Shown piece by piece: positions 46,296 to 56,785 of a stretch of DNA of 64,000 nt. This stretch comes from Cellvibrionaceae bacterium. Lineage in GTDB: Bacteria > Pseudomonadota > Gammaproteobacteria > Pseudomonadales > Cellvibrionaceae. The notes below the pieces were generated by a model, which did not search any database, was not told the origin of the DNA, and saw nothing but the letters and a program-made list of their open reading frames with translations. A program made the translations under genes and the position numbers. Within the stretch, counting starts at the first letter, position 1, and each line of letters opens with the position of its first letter. The stretch spans positions 310,001-374,000 of the forward strand of contig JANPZW010000004.1 of the NCBI GenBank assembly GCA_024707385.1. The letters run 5' to 3'.

Positions 46296-47908
46296 ATGAC
46301 TGAGAGTCATGCCTTGTCCAGCCCATCGACCCCACCCGCAAAAAAGCCGGTCTGCTGCGCTCCAGTGCCCTGGTCGGCATAGCGACTCTGTTGTCGCGCG
46401 TGCTCGGTCTGGTGCGCGATGTGGTGTTTGCCTGGTTTATCGGCGCGAGCGGTGGAGCCGACGCTTTTTTTGTCGCGTTCAAAATCCCCAATTTTCTACG
46501 CCGCCTGTTTGCCGAGGGCGCCTTTGCCCAGGCGTTTGTACCAGTGCTGTCGGAGTATCGACAGAGGGGTGATATAGCCGCCGTGCGCCATCTGATCGAC
46601 CGGATCGCCGGGTGCCTTGGGGCGACGGTTGTCGGAGTGTCGCTGATCGCGGTGGCCGGCGCTCCATTGCTGACCATGCTGTTTGCTCCAGGCTTTTATT
46701 TCAATGCACCGGAGAAGTTCGCGCTCACCGCCGACATGATCCGCATTACCTTCCCTTATCTTGCGTTGATTTCCCTGGCCGGATTTGCCGGCTCCATTCT
46801 CAATAGCTACGACCGCTTTGCTGTACCCGCGCTGACGCCGGTGGTGCTCAACCTTGTCTTGATCGCCGCAGCGGTATGGGTATCGCCCATGCTGGATACA
46901 CCGGTGATGGCATTGGCCTGGGGTGTGTTGGTGGCCGGCATCCTGCAGCTGCTGGTACAGCTGCCATTTTTGGCTCGCCTCCATCTGCTGCCGCGCCCGC
47001 GGATGGATTGGCGCGATCCCGCCGTGAAAAAGGTACTGCTGTTGATGGCGCCAGCCATGTTTGGGGTGTCGGTCTCGCAGATCAATCTACTGCTGGACAC
47101 GGTGCTGGCGTCGCTGATTTCCGACGGCAGTGTGTCCTGGCTTTATTACTCCGACCGGCTGATCGAGTTGCCTCTGGGCGTGTTTGGGATCGCTATAGCG
47201 ACGGTCATACTGCCGACCCTCTCGCGGCAGTTCAGCTCCGCCTGCGAGTATTACAGCCACACCTTGGATTGGGCGCTGCGTACCGTTTTGTTGATCAGTT
47301 TGCCCGCCACGGTGGCGCTGATGGTGCTGTCGCAGCCGATTATTGTGGCGCTGTTCCAGCATGGCGAACGTTTCTCCGCCTTCGATGCACGCATGGCGTC
47401 ATACAGCCTCACCGCCTACGCGCTGGGTCTGACCGCTTTTATGCTGATCAAGGTGCTCGCCACCGGGTATTTTTCCCGTCAGGACACCAAGACGCCGGTC
47501 AAAATCGGTATTCGCGCCATGCTGGCGAATATGGCTTTCAACCTTGTGCTGGTGGTGCCGTTTCATTTTTGCTGGCAGATCGGTCATGTCGGTCTGGCGC
47601 TCGCCACCTCGGCGTCGGCGTTTTTGAACGCCGGTTGGCTGGCGGCGGGTTTGCGCCGCAACGGCGTTTATCAGCCAAGATCCGCCTGGGGGCGCTTTTT
47701 GCTGCTGCTCGCCGCCGCCAGCGGTTTGATGGGGGTGTATCTCGGCACCTGTTTGTATTTCCTGCCGGACTTTATCGACCTCCCGTGGTGGCAGCGCCTG
47801 ATCCATGTGGCGTGGCTGTGCATCACCGGCTTTCTTCTTTATATGCTGGTTCTGCTCGCGGGAGGCTGGCGGCTGCGCCATTTGCGACCGGATTTTGCGC
47901 TCAAGTAG
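46296..47908 (+). CDS. murJ: Lipid II flippase MurJ, frameshifted near the N-terminus
   Basis: Inner-membrane flippase for the peptidoglycan precursor lipid II, with about 14 transmembrane helices. The main frame has SRVLGLVRDVVFAWFIGASGGADAFFVAFKIPNFLRRLFAEGAF (given in parts: SRVLGLVRD, ADAFFVAFKIPN, RRLFAEGAF), the family signature. In that frame the only ordinary start is TTG 46391, which would cut off conserved residues (SSALVGIATLL). ATG 46296 opens MTESHALSSPSTPPAKK in another frame, and one extra A in the run 46340-46345 joins them into about 537 residues. I take this as the true start and the lesion as a sequencing error, since murJ is normally essential. Confidence 0.9.
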
Positions 47909-47998
47909 CGGTCTCAGACTGCTTGAGGCGCAAACTTCATACCCGGCGGCCCCTGCGTTATACTCGCGCCCTCGCGTTTCCAGCAGGTTGGCCTTGAT

Positions 47999-48951
47999 TT
48001 GAACAATTCCCAGCACGAGTTCATCGCCGGTATCGGTGGGGTGAAAACCCGTCATCGCGGTTGTGTGGTTACCATTGGATCCTTCGACGGCGTGCATCGC
48101 GGCCATCAGGCGATACTCGCCCGTCTGCGGGAGGAGGGGCAGAAACTCGGTCTGCCGACTCTGGTGATGTTGTTCGAACCTCAGCCCCACGAGTATTTTT
48201 CCCGCGAGAAAGCACCGCCCCGGTTGATGCGCCTGCGGGAAAAGGTCGCGGCGATTTTTTCACTCGGTATCGACCGGGTGTTGTGCCTGCGTTTCAACGA
48301 GCATTTGCGCAGTCTTTCCGCCCAGGCGTTTATCGATGAAATTCTGGTGCGACGGCTGGCGGTGACGCATCTGGAAATCGGCGACGATTTTCGCTTCGGC
48401 TGCGACCGCGCCGGCGATTTTGCGCTGTTGCAGAGCGCCGGTCGGCAACACGGTTTTGAGGTGCGGGACACTCGCACGTTCCTGCTCAGCGGTGAGCGTG
48501 TCAGCAGCACCCGCGTGCGCCAATTGCTGGAGATGGATGACCTCGCTGGCGCGGCTCACTTGCTGGGCCGTCCCTTCAGCGTCACCGGCAGGGTGGTGCA
48601 CGGCAAACGTCTTGGCCGCACGCTGGACGTACCCACCGCCAATATAGGGCTCGGGCGCTATCGGTCACCGGTGCGTGGAGTTTACGTGGCTCATGTGTTT
48701 GGTAACGGACAGCGCTGGCAGGCGGTGGCGAACGTGGGCGCGCGGCCCACTGTGGACGGCGGTAAAAAGCCGCTGCTAGAAGTCCACCTGCTCGATTTTT
48801 CCGGCGAGCTTTACGGTGCGTGGCTGACGGTGGAATTTCGCCACAAATTGCGCGATGAAAAAAATTTAGCTCGCTGGATGAATTGAAACAGCAGATCCAG
48901 CGCGACATAGCTGCCGCGCGCGATTATTTTGCTGCGCCCGACAATTTTTGA
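47999..48951 (+). CDS. ribF: Bifunctional riboflavin kinase/FAD synthetase, frameshifted near the C-terminus
   Basis: Makes FMN and then FAD from riboflavin. The N-terminal nucleotidyltransferase has VTIGSFDGVHRGHQAIL and the late SSTRVRQLLEMDDL; the C-terminal kinase has VTGRVVHGKRLGRTLDVPTANI and GVYVAHV. The plain frame stops at 48886 after FRHKLRDEKN; with one more A in the run near 48858-48864 it would continue KFSSLDELKQQIQRDI-like to a stop at 48951, which is the normal end of RibF. The enzyme is essential, so a sequencing error is the likely cause. It sits in the conserved murJ-ribF-ileS-lspA order. Confidence 0.94.
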
Positions 48952-49010
48952 TTTTTCGAATGGCCGGCCCATGTTAAGCCGCCTGGACTTGATAACAGAA
49001 GCGATATGCG

Positions 49011-51815
49011 ATGACCGATTACAAAGGCACACTGAATTTACCGGCGACCGAATTTGCCATGAAAGCCAATCTCGCGCAGCGTGAGCCCGAGACACTGGCG
49101 CGTTGGCAGAAGGAAAATCTGTATCAGGCAATCCGCAATGCGCGCGTCGGTCGGCCGACATTTATTCTGCACGACGGCCCTCCCTACGCGAATGGCGATA
49201 TTCATATCGGCCACGCGGTTAATAAAATTCTCAAGGACGTCATCATTAAAGCGCGCACGCTCAGCGGTTTTGATGCGCCCTATGTGCCGGGCTGGGACTG
49301 CCACGGACTGCCCATTGAACACAATGTCGAGAAAAAAGTCGGCAAGGCTGGTGTCAAAGTCGATTACGCCACCTTCCGCGCGAAATGCCGTGAATACGCG
49401 TCAAAACAGGTAGAAGGGCAGAAACAGGATTTTATTCGCCTGGGGATTTTGGGTGAGTGGGACAACCCCTACCTGACCATGGATTTCAAAACCGAGGCCG
49501 ATACCATTCGCGCGCTTGGACGCATCGCCGAGAACGGCCATTTGCAGCGCGGCTTCAAACCGGTTTATTGGAGTGTAGTCGGCGCTTCCGCACTGGCAGA
49601 AGCCGAAGTGGAATATCACGAGAAAACCTCATTTTCCATTGATGTGCGTTTTCCGGTTGCCGATCTGCAGGATCTGGCTGGCCGCATAGGCGTAGCTCAA
49701 TTGCCTGGCAGCGGCGCGGTATCTGTGGTGATCTGGACCACCACTCCCTGGACACTCCCCGCCAACCAGGCGGTCAGCGTCAATCCGGACGTGGATTATG
49801 TACTGGTTCAGGCGGGCGAAGAGCGCCTGTTGTTGGCCGAGCCGCTGCTGGCGGCGGTGAGCAAACGCGCCGCAATTGATGCGCCTCAAATACTGGCGCA
49901 ATTCAAAGGACAGGTGCTGGAAAAACTCGCGCTGCAGCACCCTTTCTACGCTCGACAAGTGCCTGTACTCCTGGGTGACCACGTCACCGTCGATGCGGGA
50001 ACCGGCTGTGTCCACACCGCGCCGGATCACGGTATGGACGACTTTGTCGTCGGCCAAAAATACGGCATAGGCACGCTGAATTATGTCGACGAAAACGGCA
50101 ACTATCGCCCATCGGTTGAGATTTTTTCTGGTGATCACGTTTATAAAGTAGATGAAAAAGTAGTGGCTCTTCTGCAGGAAAAAGGTCACCTCCTGCATCA
50201 AAGCAAAATCACTCACAGCTACCCTCACTGCTGGCGCACCAAAACCCCACTGATTTTCCGTGCAACGCCCCAGTGGTTTATCAGTATGAGCAAAAACGGC
50301 TTGCTCGACAGCGTCAGAAAAACCGTTGATCAGGTGCGCTGGGTACCCGATTGGGGCAAAGCGCGCATTCAGTCGATGTTGGAATCCAGTCCGGACTGGT
50401 GTATTTCCCGCCAGCGCACCTGGGGTGTGCCCATCACGCTGTTTATTCATAAAGAAACCCAGGAATTGCACCCGCGCACCGCTGAACTGGTGGAGTTGGT
50501 TGCGCAGAAAGTGGAAACGCGGGGAATAGACGCCTGGTTTGAAATGGATGCCGGCGAATTGCTTGGCGAGGATGCAGCGAATTATGACAAGGTCACCGAT
50601 ACCCTCGATGTGTGGTTCGACTCCGGCGTCACCCATTTCTCCGTTTTGCAGCAGCGCGATTATCTTTCCTATCCCGCCGATCTTTACCTCGAAGGTTCGG
50701 ATCAGCATCGCGGCTGGTTCCAGTCATCGTTGAAAACCGCTTTGGCCATTAATAATTCCGCGCCCTACAAACAGGTTCTGACCCACGGTTTCACCGTGGA
50801 TGCGGAAGGGCGCAAAATGTCCAAGTCCCTCGGCAATGTGGTGCCGCCGCAAAAAGTCGTCAACGATTTGGGTGCGGATGTGCTGCGACTGTGGGTCGCG
50901 GCCACGGATTTTAGCGGCGACATGAGTGTGTCCGACGAAATTCTTAAGCGCACTGCGGATTCCTATCGCCGCATCCGCAATACCATCCGTTATCTGCTTT
51001 CTAACCTGCCGGATTTCAAACCGGAGTTCGCCGTCGATATCAACGAAATGGTGGCGCTCGACCGCTGGGCAGTGGAGCGCACGGCGCAATTGCAGAATGA
51101 AATCATCGCCTGTTACGACAATTATCAATTCCATTTGATTTATCAGAAGCTGCATAACTTCTGCGTTGTCGATCTCGGCGGCTTTTATCTGGATATCACC
51201 AAAGACCGTGTCTACACCACCAAAGCGGACAGCCGCGCACGCCGTTCCGCGCAGACCGCGCAATTTTTAATTGCCGAAGCACTGGTGCGCTGGATTGCGC
51301 CAATTCTCTCCTTCACTGCGGATGAAATCTGGCAGACCCTGCCGGGAGCACGCAAGGAATCCGTTTTTGCGCAGGAATGGTATCCATTGCCGCAGGCGCG
51401 GGAGCCTGCGCGGATGGACGCAAAGTTTTGGGAATTTCTCGCCGAGGTAAAAACAGCCGTCAATAAAGAGCTGGAAGCAAAACGCACGGCGGGTGAAGTT
51501 GGCAAGAGCCTGGAAGCGGAAGTGACGCTGTTGTGCAGCCAGGACAATCTGGCCACTTTGTCGTCGCTGGGTGAGGAACTGCGTTTTGTCTTGATGACGT
51601 CTAAAGCCCAGGTGCAACTCGATGATGGTGCTCAAGTCGTTGCCAAGACGGATGTACCCGGCTTGCGCGTGGTCATAGAGCGCACCAACGCACCCAAATG
51701 TGTTCGCTGCTGGCATCACTGCAAAGATGTTGGTTTACATGTGCAGCATCCGGAACTCTGCGGCCGCTGTGTCGAAAATGTCGATGGAAATGGGGAGCAG
51801 CGGTTGTATGCCTGA
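49011..51815 (+). CDS. ileS: Isoleucyl-tRNA synthetase
   Basis: A 934-residue class I synthetase that charges tRNA-Ile and edits valine. The HIGH motif ([13 protein letters not shown]), the editing-domain signature ([25 protein letters not shown]), KMSKS ([12 protein letters not shown]) and the C-terminal zinc cysteines ([16 protein letters not shown]) are all present. Length matches the proteobacterial enzyme. The lspA start lies within its last codons, so lipoprotein signal peptidase is coupled to it. Confidence 0.98.
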   Translation: MTDYKGTLNLPATEFAMKANLAQREPETLARWQKENLYQAIRNARVGRPTFILHDGPPYANGDIHIGHAVNKILKDVIIKARTLSGFDAPYVPGWDCHGLPIEHNVEKKVGKAGVKVDYATFRAKCREYASKQVEGQKQDFIRLGILGEWDNPYLTMDFKTEADTIRALGRIAENGHLQRGFKPVYWSVVGASALAEAEVEYHEKTSFSIDVRFPVADLQDLAGRIGVAQLPGSGAVSVVIWTTTPWTLPANQAVSVNPDVDYVLVQAGEERLLLAEPLLAAVSKRAAIDAPQILAQFKGQVLEKLALQHPFYARQVPVLLGDHVTVDAGTGCVHTAPDHGMDDFVVGQKYGIGTLNYVDENGNYRPSVEIFSGDHVYKVDEKVVALLQEKGHLLHQSKITHSYPHCWRTKTPLIFRATPQWFISMSKNGLLDSVRKTVDQVRWVPDWGKARIQSMLESSPDWCISRQRTWGVPITLFIHKETQELHPRTAELVELVAQKVETRGIDAWFEMDAGELLGEDAANYDKVTDTLDVWFDSGVTHFSVLQQRDYLSYPADLYLEGSDQHRGWFQSSLKTALAINNSAPYKQVLTHGFTVDAEGRKMSKSLGNVVPPQKVVNDLGADVLRLWVAATDFSGDMSVSDEILKRTADSYRRIRNTIRYLLSNLPDFKPEFAVDINEMVALDRWAVERTAQLQNEIIACYDNYQFHLIYQKLHNFCVVDLGGFYLDITKDRVYTTKADSRARRSAQTAQFLIAEALVRWIAPILSFTADEIWQTLPGARKESVFAQEWYPLPQAREPARMDAKFWEFLAEVKTAVNKELEAKRTAGEVGKSLEAEVTLLCSQDNLATLSSLGEELRFVLMTSKAQVQLDDGAQVVAKTDVPGLRVVIERTNAPKCVRCWHHCKDVGLHVQHPELCGRCVENVDGNGEQRLYA

Positions 51816-52317
51816 TGTAATCACAATAAAACGCAAACTTCCCTGGCTGTTGTTTGCCATAGCCGCTTTCATCATCGTGTTTGACCAAGCCACCAAACAT
51901 TTAGCACTTGCCTATATCGAGTACCTCGACGTAGAGCCGGTCACGTCATTTTTTTATCTTACCCTGCGCTATAACGAAGGCGCTGCCTTCAGCTTTCTCG
52001 CCGGTGCAGGCGGTTGGCAGCGCTGGTTATTTGCCACTCTGGCCGCTGTTGTCAGCGTTGTGCTGGTGGTGTGGATCACGCGGATTTATCGCCAGAAAGG
52101 CAACACGCTGGAGGCGCTTGCACTGGCGCTGATTCTCGGCGGTGCCGTGGGGAACTTGTACGACCGTATTATGCTGGGCCATGTGGTGGATTTTATTGTT
52201 TTTCACTACCAGGAACACGAGTGGCCGGCGTTCAATATCGCCGACTCCGCCATTTGCATAGGCGCCGCCTTGTTGGTGCTGGATATGTTCAGAGGGCGGA
52301 AGGTAACAAATGAATGA
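51808..52317 (+). CDS. lspA: Lipoprotein signal peptidase
   Basis: A 169-residue inner-membrane aspartic protease with four transmembrane helices that removes the signal peptide of lipid-modified prolipoproteins, including the lipoprotein pectin enzymes of this window. The catalytic aspartates are in GNLYDR and FNIADSAI; the N-terminal FDQATKHLA and the [10 protein letters not shown] motif are typical. ATG 51808 has GGGGAG upstream and overlaps ileS by 8 bases; it overlaps fkpB by 8 bases downstream. Confidence 0.97.
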   Translation: MPDVITIKRKLPWLLFAIAAFIIVFDQATKHLALAYIEYLDVEPVTSFFYLTLRYNEGAAFSFLAGAGGWQRWLFATLAAVVSVVLVVWITRIYRQKGNTLEALALALILGGAVGNLYDRIMLGHVVDFIVFHYQEHEWPAFNIADSAICIGAALLVLDMFRGRKVTNE

Positions 52318-52759
52318 TCTGACAATCGGCCCCGGTACTCAGGTTACGCTGCATTTTGCCCTCGAATTGGAGGATGGCTCAGTCGTGGATTCCAATTTCG
52401 ATAGGGAGCCTGTGACCTTCGTCATGGGCGATGGCAATTTGCTGCCCGGCTTCGAGGAAGCTTTGCTCGGTTTGCAGGCGGGAGATGAAAAATCGTTTGT
52501 GATTCCGCCGGAAAAAGGCTTTGGTCCCTACAATCCGGAAAATATCCAGGAATTTCGCCGCGTGGATTTTCCCACAGACGTGGAGTTGGCCGAAGGGCTG
52601 GTGCTGTCATTTGCGGATGCACAAAGCAACGAACTGCCCGGTGTGATACAGGAGTTCGATGAGCGTACTGTGACCGTGGATTTCAATCATCCATTGGCAG
52701 GGCGCGATATCGAATTCAGTGTGCGCATCATCGACGTCAACCCCGCCGTAACTCACTGA
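52310..52759 (+). CDS. fkpB: FKBP-type peptidyl-prolyl isomerase (SlpA family)
   Basis: A 149-residue cytoplasmic prolyl isomerase and chaperone of the SlpA/FkpB type. The FKBP core ([54 protein letters not shown]) surrounds an inserted-flap domain ending [17 protein letters not shown]. Its place between lspA and ispH is the standard one in gammaproteobacteria. Confidence 0.95.
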   Translation: MNDLTIGPGTQVTLHFALELEDGSVVDSNFDREPVTFVMGDGNLLPGFEEALLGLQAGDEKSFVIPPEKGFGPYNPENIQEFRRVDFPTDVELAEGLVLSFADAQSNELPGVIQEFDERTVTVDFNHPLAGRDIEFSVRIIDVNPAVTH

Positions 52760-52769
52760 GGGATTTTTT

Positions 52770-53706
52770 ATGGAGATCAAACTCGCCAATCCCCGCGGGT
52801 TTTGCGCTGGTGTCGATCGCGCTATTGATATCGTCAATCGCGCGCTCGACGTGTTCGGTGCGCCGATTTATGTGCGCCACGAAGTGGTCCACAATAAATT
52901 TGTGGTGGAACAATTGCGCAATCGCGGAGCGATTTTTGTCGACGAACTCGACGCGGTTCCCGATGATGTGATCGTGATATTCAGCGCGCATGGCGTATCC
53001 CAGGCAGTGCGTAAAAATGCTTCCGACCGCGGCCTGAAAGTTTTTGATGCTACCTGCCCGCTGGTGACAAAAGTTCATATAGAAGTAGCCAAATACAGCA
53101 GTGAAGGCTGGGAGTGCATCCTGATCGGTCACGCGGGCCACCCGGAAGTCGAAGGCACCATGGGCCAATACGATACCAGCTCGGGTGGCGCCATCTATTT
53201 GGTGGAAGACGAAGAAGATGTTGCCAACCTGCAGGTGCGCAATGCGGAAAAATTGTCTTACGTCACTCAAACCACATTGTCCGTGGATGACACAGCGCGG
53301 GTGATCGACAGCCTGCGGGCAAAATTCCCATCCATCCAAGGTCCGCGTAAAGACGATATTTGCTATGCCACGCAGAACCGCCAGGACGCGGTAAAACAGT
53401 TGGCGCTGGAGTGCGATGTGGTATTGGTGGTCGGCTCCCCCAACAGCTCCAACTCCAACCGCTTGCGTGAGCTGGCCGAACGCTGCGGCGCCCGCGCCTA
53501 TCTGATAGATGGGCCGGACGATCTGGTGCCCGGCTGGTTTGCCGACTGTCGCGCAATCGGCATTACCGCGGGGGGCATCGGCTCCCGAGGTCTTGGTGCG
53601 CGACGTGATCGATGGTCTCCGTAAGCTCGGTGCCAACACTCCCCAGGAGCTGGCGGGTCGCCCGGAAAACGTCAGCTTTTCCTTGCCGAAAGAGCTGCGC
53701 ATCTGA
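52770..53706 (+). CDS. ispH: 4-hydroxy-3-methylbut-2-enyl diphosphate reductase, frameshifted near the C-terminus
   Basis: The last enzyme of the MEP isoprenoid pathway, a 4Fe-4S reductase that makes IPP and DMAPP. The three cluster cysteines lie in [25 protein letters not shown] and [25 protein letters not shown] is the substrate region. The plain frame runs into [12 protein letters not shown] and stops at 53624; removing one G from the six-G run at about 53571-53576 restores [22 protein letters not shown] and the normal end at 53706 (about 311 residues). The gene is essential, so this is most likely a sequencing error. Confidence 0.95.
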
Positions 53707-53712
53707 CAATAG

Positions 53713-53733
53713 CGCCGCGCGGGCCGCGCGGCG
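53713..53733 (+). terminator. GC-rich hairpin after ispH
   Basis: CGCCGCGCG and CGCGCGGCG form a perfect 9-bp stem with a 3-base loop, six bases after the ispH stop. No T-run follows, but its strength and position suggest it separates the housekeeping block from the pilin operon. Confidence 0.6.
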
Positions 53734-53959
53734 GATATGGCATACTGCGCCACCTGGAATCCGGTGGCATAGCCCGATAAGCGGATAAAATAAAAGTGTG
53801 ACGTGGCGCACGTCAGCATAAATTCCCGCTTATTTCAATGCCGCCTGTCGTAAGTCCAGCCCTTTTATCCACCCCCCAATGACAAGCCAACCGGCCTGTT
53901 TTACTGTGCTTTTTGAATAAGCAGGCTCTTGATAGGTTAACCATAAAGAGAGACGCATT

Positions 53960-54562
53960 GTGATAGGACAATCCAGCAATCAACGCGGTTTTACCCTGAT
54001 CGAACTCATGGTGGTCATCATTATCGCCGCCATACTGCTTACCATCGCCGTCCCTTCCTTCAGCTCCCTGATTAAACGCAATAACGTCGACAGCCTGCAG
54101 TCCAAGCTTTCCAGCGCCCTCGCGACCGCACGCACTGAGGCGGCATCGCGCAATAGGATTATTACCATTTGTGCTTCTAATGCGGGCCAAACGGCTTGCG
54201 ACGATAATTGGTCGAACGGTTGGATTGTCTTTGAGGATAATGATGGTGACGGAGTGATTGACGCAGCTACAGGGACTACCCCTGCTGAGGCATTGATTGA
54301 TGTCTATCGCAATACCGGTGGGTACACGGTCGCCTCCAACACCGACTTTATTTCTTTTAATTCGCAAGGATTTATGACCGGGGCGGCTGATAACCGATTG
54401 CTCGTAATTTGCGAACCCGACAGGGCCGCAGAATATGCACGTGGATTGTTTGTGAACAGAAGCGGGCTGGTGATGAAAACGCGGGACACGAATAACGACG
54501 GAAAACACAATGATCCAACTTCCACCGACGCAGCAACCAATTTGAGTTGCGCGGCACCATAA
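53960..54562 (+). CDS. fimT: Minor type IV pilin FimT/GspH family
   Basis: A 200-residue prepilin-type protein. Start GTG 53960 has AGAGAG 7 bases upstream. The prepilin peptidase site and N-terminal helix are classic (RGFTLIELMVVIIIAAILLT, cleavage after the Gly, Glu at +5). The rest is the GspH/FimT globular domain with cysteines pairing in TICASNAGQTACDD and near the end. It heads a cluster with pilV, pilW, pilX, pilY1 and pilE and should be part of the pilus-priming tip complex. Confidence 0.9.
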   Translation: MIGQSSNQRGFTLIELMVVIIIAAILLTIAVPSFSSLIKRNNVDSLQSKLSSALATARTEAASRNRIITICASNAGQTACDDNWSNGWIVFEDNDGDGVIDAATGTTPAEALIDVYRNTGGYTVASNTDFISFNSQGFMTGAADNRLLVICEPDRAAEYARGLFVNRSGLVMKTRDTNNDGKHNDPTSTDAATNLSCAAP

Positions 54563-54603
54563 ACAGAACACATAAATAATAACGAAGTAAACGGAGATCC
54601 ATT

Positions 54604-55059
54604 ATGAGGACAACAACACAAACGGGTTCCTCTCTTGTGGAAGTGATGGTCGCACTTTTCGTACTGGCGATCGGATTGCTGGGAATTCTCGCCATGCAGT
54701 CCAAATCCATGCAATACAACCAATCCGCGCATGTGTATTCTCAGGCGATTTATCTGGCAAATGATATTGCGGAGAGGATTCGGAACAATCCCACGGTAGC
54801 GGCTGACTATGTTATTGCAGAGGATGCATCGGCGACAGCGGGAACCGATTGCGGAAGTAACCCGTGTGCGCCGGGTGCATTGGTTGATTGGGATATACGT
54901 GAGTGGAAGGCGTTGGTGAGTAAAGTCCTGCCTGCAGGAAGAGCAAGTCTCGAACCGATAACCGATGGCATAAGGGTCGAAGTGTCTTTTGATGATAGTC
55001 GATCCGAAGGTTCCCAGACCGAAACTCGCAAAACATATGCATTAGTCGTTGGAATTTAA
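54604..55059 (+). CDS. pilV: Minor type IV pilin PilV
   Basis: A 151-residue prepilin with the site GSSLVEVMVALFVLAIGLLG, a variant of the usual GFTLIEV but keeping Gly -1 and Glu +5. The segment LAMQSKSMQYNQSAHVYSQAIYLANDIAERIRNNP is typical of PilV. GGAG lies before the ATG. It follows fimT after a 41-base gap. Confidence 0.9.
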   Translation: MRTTTQTGSSLVEVMVALFVLAIGLLGILAMQSKSMQYNQSAHVYSQAIYLANDIAERIRNNPTVAADYVIAEDASATAGTDCGSNPCAPGALVDWDIREWKALVSKVLPAGRASLEPITDGIRVEVSFDDSRSEGSQTETRKTYALVVGI

Positions 55060-55069
55060 GAGGCCGGCT

Positions 55070-56134
55070 ATGGAAATTAGAAGTAATAAGCAGCGGTCCA
55101 CTAACGGCTTTTCAATAGTCGAATTAATGGTCGCCATTCTCATCGGTTTGATTATTTTGGCTGGTGTGATTCAGGTGGTGATTACGAGCAAAACCACTTT
55201 CCTCGGCCAAGAGGAAATGTCGTTTATTCAGGAGAATGCGCGATATGCAATGGATGTTATTGGCAAAGACATTCAAGGAGCTGGCTATAAAGGATGCGCT
55301 GGTCAGGATGCCCGAGTAGCGCTAGTGGCCGGCGGCGACGCAAAGGCGCTCGAATTTTTAGGGTTGGAAAGCCTCAGGGGATATCTGAATGAGAATGGCG
55401 CACCCAATGCCTATTCGGGAGATCTGAACAATGTGGCGGGTGGTGTTAAATCCGAATCTATTTTAATTCGCTCCTTCCGCGGGCCTCATCACCTACTTAC
55501 TTCCCACTCAGGTCAAACCCTTAATTTCTCAGCGCCCCACGGATTTTCGCAGCACGATTACTTGGGAGTAGTGGCAGAAGATTGCAGAAGGGTCGGTGTC
55601 GTTCGCATCTCCGAACGAACGAATACGTCTGTTAGCTATGCCAGCGCAAATAATCACGGGATGTCGACGATTAAACCGAGCTTGGACAAGAGCATTATTT
55701 GCCCTGGGGCTGAGTGTGCCACCGGATATTCACAAAATTATAATCCGGGCAGTGTGGCAATGAATTTTTTGGCACATGCTTATTACATCGGAGATTCCAG
55801 CGCGCTTCCCGGGAGTCCTGCCCTTAAGCGTGCAGTATTGACTAATCGGGCTGGTAATGGAACGGTCGTTTCTGAAGAGCTTGCACTTGGAGTAGAAGAT
55901 ATTCATTTTCGTTACGGAATTAAAAACGGCGGTGATACAAGTTATGTCTTGGCTAATGCGGTAACAGATTGGTCTCAGGTTTTCGCTGTGGAAGTGAGCT
56001 TGATGATGCGATCACAAACACCAAGTTTATCTGTCGCCGAGAGCAAAACCTTGGGTAGTAGCGGTCGGACCTATACGGATAAGCACATGAGACAGGTGGT
56101 GACCTCTATTTACCGGATAAGAAATCGGATATGA
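55070..56134 (+). CDS. pilW: Minor type IV pilin PilW
   Basis: A 354-residue prepilin. ATG 55070 is preferred to a TTG at 55049 because AAGAGG precedes it. The N-terminus reads NGFSIVELMVAILIGLIILAG with the peptidase site after Gly; FIQENARYAMDVIGKDIQGAGYKGC is a PilW hallmark. A long globular part with several cysteines follows. The stop overlaps the pilX start (ATGA). Confidence 0.92.
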   Translation: MEIRSNKQRSTNGFSIVELMVAILIGLIILAGVIQVVITSKTTFLGQEEMSFIQENARYAMDVIGKDIQGAGYKGCAGQDARVALVAGGDAKALEFLGLESLRGYLNENGAPNAYSGDLNNVAGGVKSESILIRSFRGPHHLLTSHSGQTLNFSAPHGFSQHDYLGVVAEDCRRVGVVRISERTNTSVSYASANNHGMSTIKPSLDKSIICPGAECATGYSQNYNPGSVAMNFLAHAYYIGDSSALPGSPALKRAVLTNRAGNGTVVSEELALGVEDIHFRYGIKNGGDTSYVLANAVTDWSQVFAVEVSLMMRSQTPSLSVAESKTLGSSGRTYTDKHMRQVVTSIYRIRNRI

Positions 56135-56775
56135 CTATGGCAAAGCGTAATGTAAAACGAAGCTTGCAGCAGGGTGCGACGTTAATTGTGAGCTTAGTGA
56201 TATTGGCAGTGGTCACACTTCTTGGAGTAGCAAGTATGCGCAGTTCCAATTTGGAGTTGCGTATGGCAGCAAGCGCCCGAGACCGGGCGGTAGCTTTTCA
56301 GAGGGCGGAAGCAGCTCTGACGCGTGTCGAGCGACGACTGGCTACAAACCCCTACCTAATTGGAAGTTTCGACTCAAACTGCTCAGGAACCTGTTTTAAT
56401 GCAGCTTGCACAGGTGGATTGTGTTTTAACGGTGAATTCGACAGTCAAGGTAGTCGCAAGCAGTGCAAACTTGCCGGCTCTGGAGGCGTCGAACAGCCTG
56501 CCTGGATGAAAGAAGATTTTTGGAAAGAAGACGGCCCTTATCTTGAAATAGATGTGCCGGGTGCTGCGGAGAATTCAACTCCTGAGCCAGTAAAGTATGT
56601 TATTGAGTTTCTGTGTTTTGCTCCGAGCGGCGGTCGCGATATTTATGGTGGAGCTGGGGGTGTTGTACGAGAGGGAGACACCGATGTGCCGCTTTATCGC
56701 ATTACTGCAAGAGCCGCCGGAGAAGCCGGCCGCTCCGCCGTTATCCTGCAATCCGTTTACCGTGCTGCTCGCTAA
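56131..56775 (+). CDS. pilX: Minor type IV pilin assembly protein PilX
   Basis: A 214-residue minor pilin. The N-terminal helix QQGATLIVSLVILAVVTLLGVASMRSS (in the PilX form, without the usual Glu +5) is followed by LELRMAASARDRAVAFQRAEAAL, the conserved PilX N-terminal block. The C-terminal domain has paired cysteines. The start overlaps the pilW stop; an ATG two codons later is possible. pilY1 follows 10 bases on. Confidence 0.9.
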   Translation: MTMAKRNVKRSLQQGATLIVSLVILAVVTLLGVASMRSSNLELRMAASARDRAVAFQRAEAALTRVERRLATNPYLIGSFDSNCSGTCFNAACTGGLCFNGEFDSQGSRKQCKLAGSGGVEQPAWMKEDFWKEDGPYLEIDVPGAAENSTPEPVKYVIEFLCFAPSGGRDIYGGAGGVVREGDTDVPLYRITARAAGEAGRSAVILQSVYRAAR

Positions 56776-56785
56776 GCAGGAGAAC

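Noticed and set aside
52770..53706. Programmed ribosomal frameshift as an explanation for the split ispH and other genes
   Set aside because: The breaks occur in unrelated genes, in different bases and without slippery-site plus stem or pseudoknot patterns known to drive recoding; a homopolymer sequencing error is simpler.
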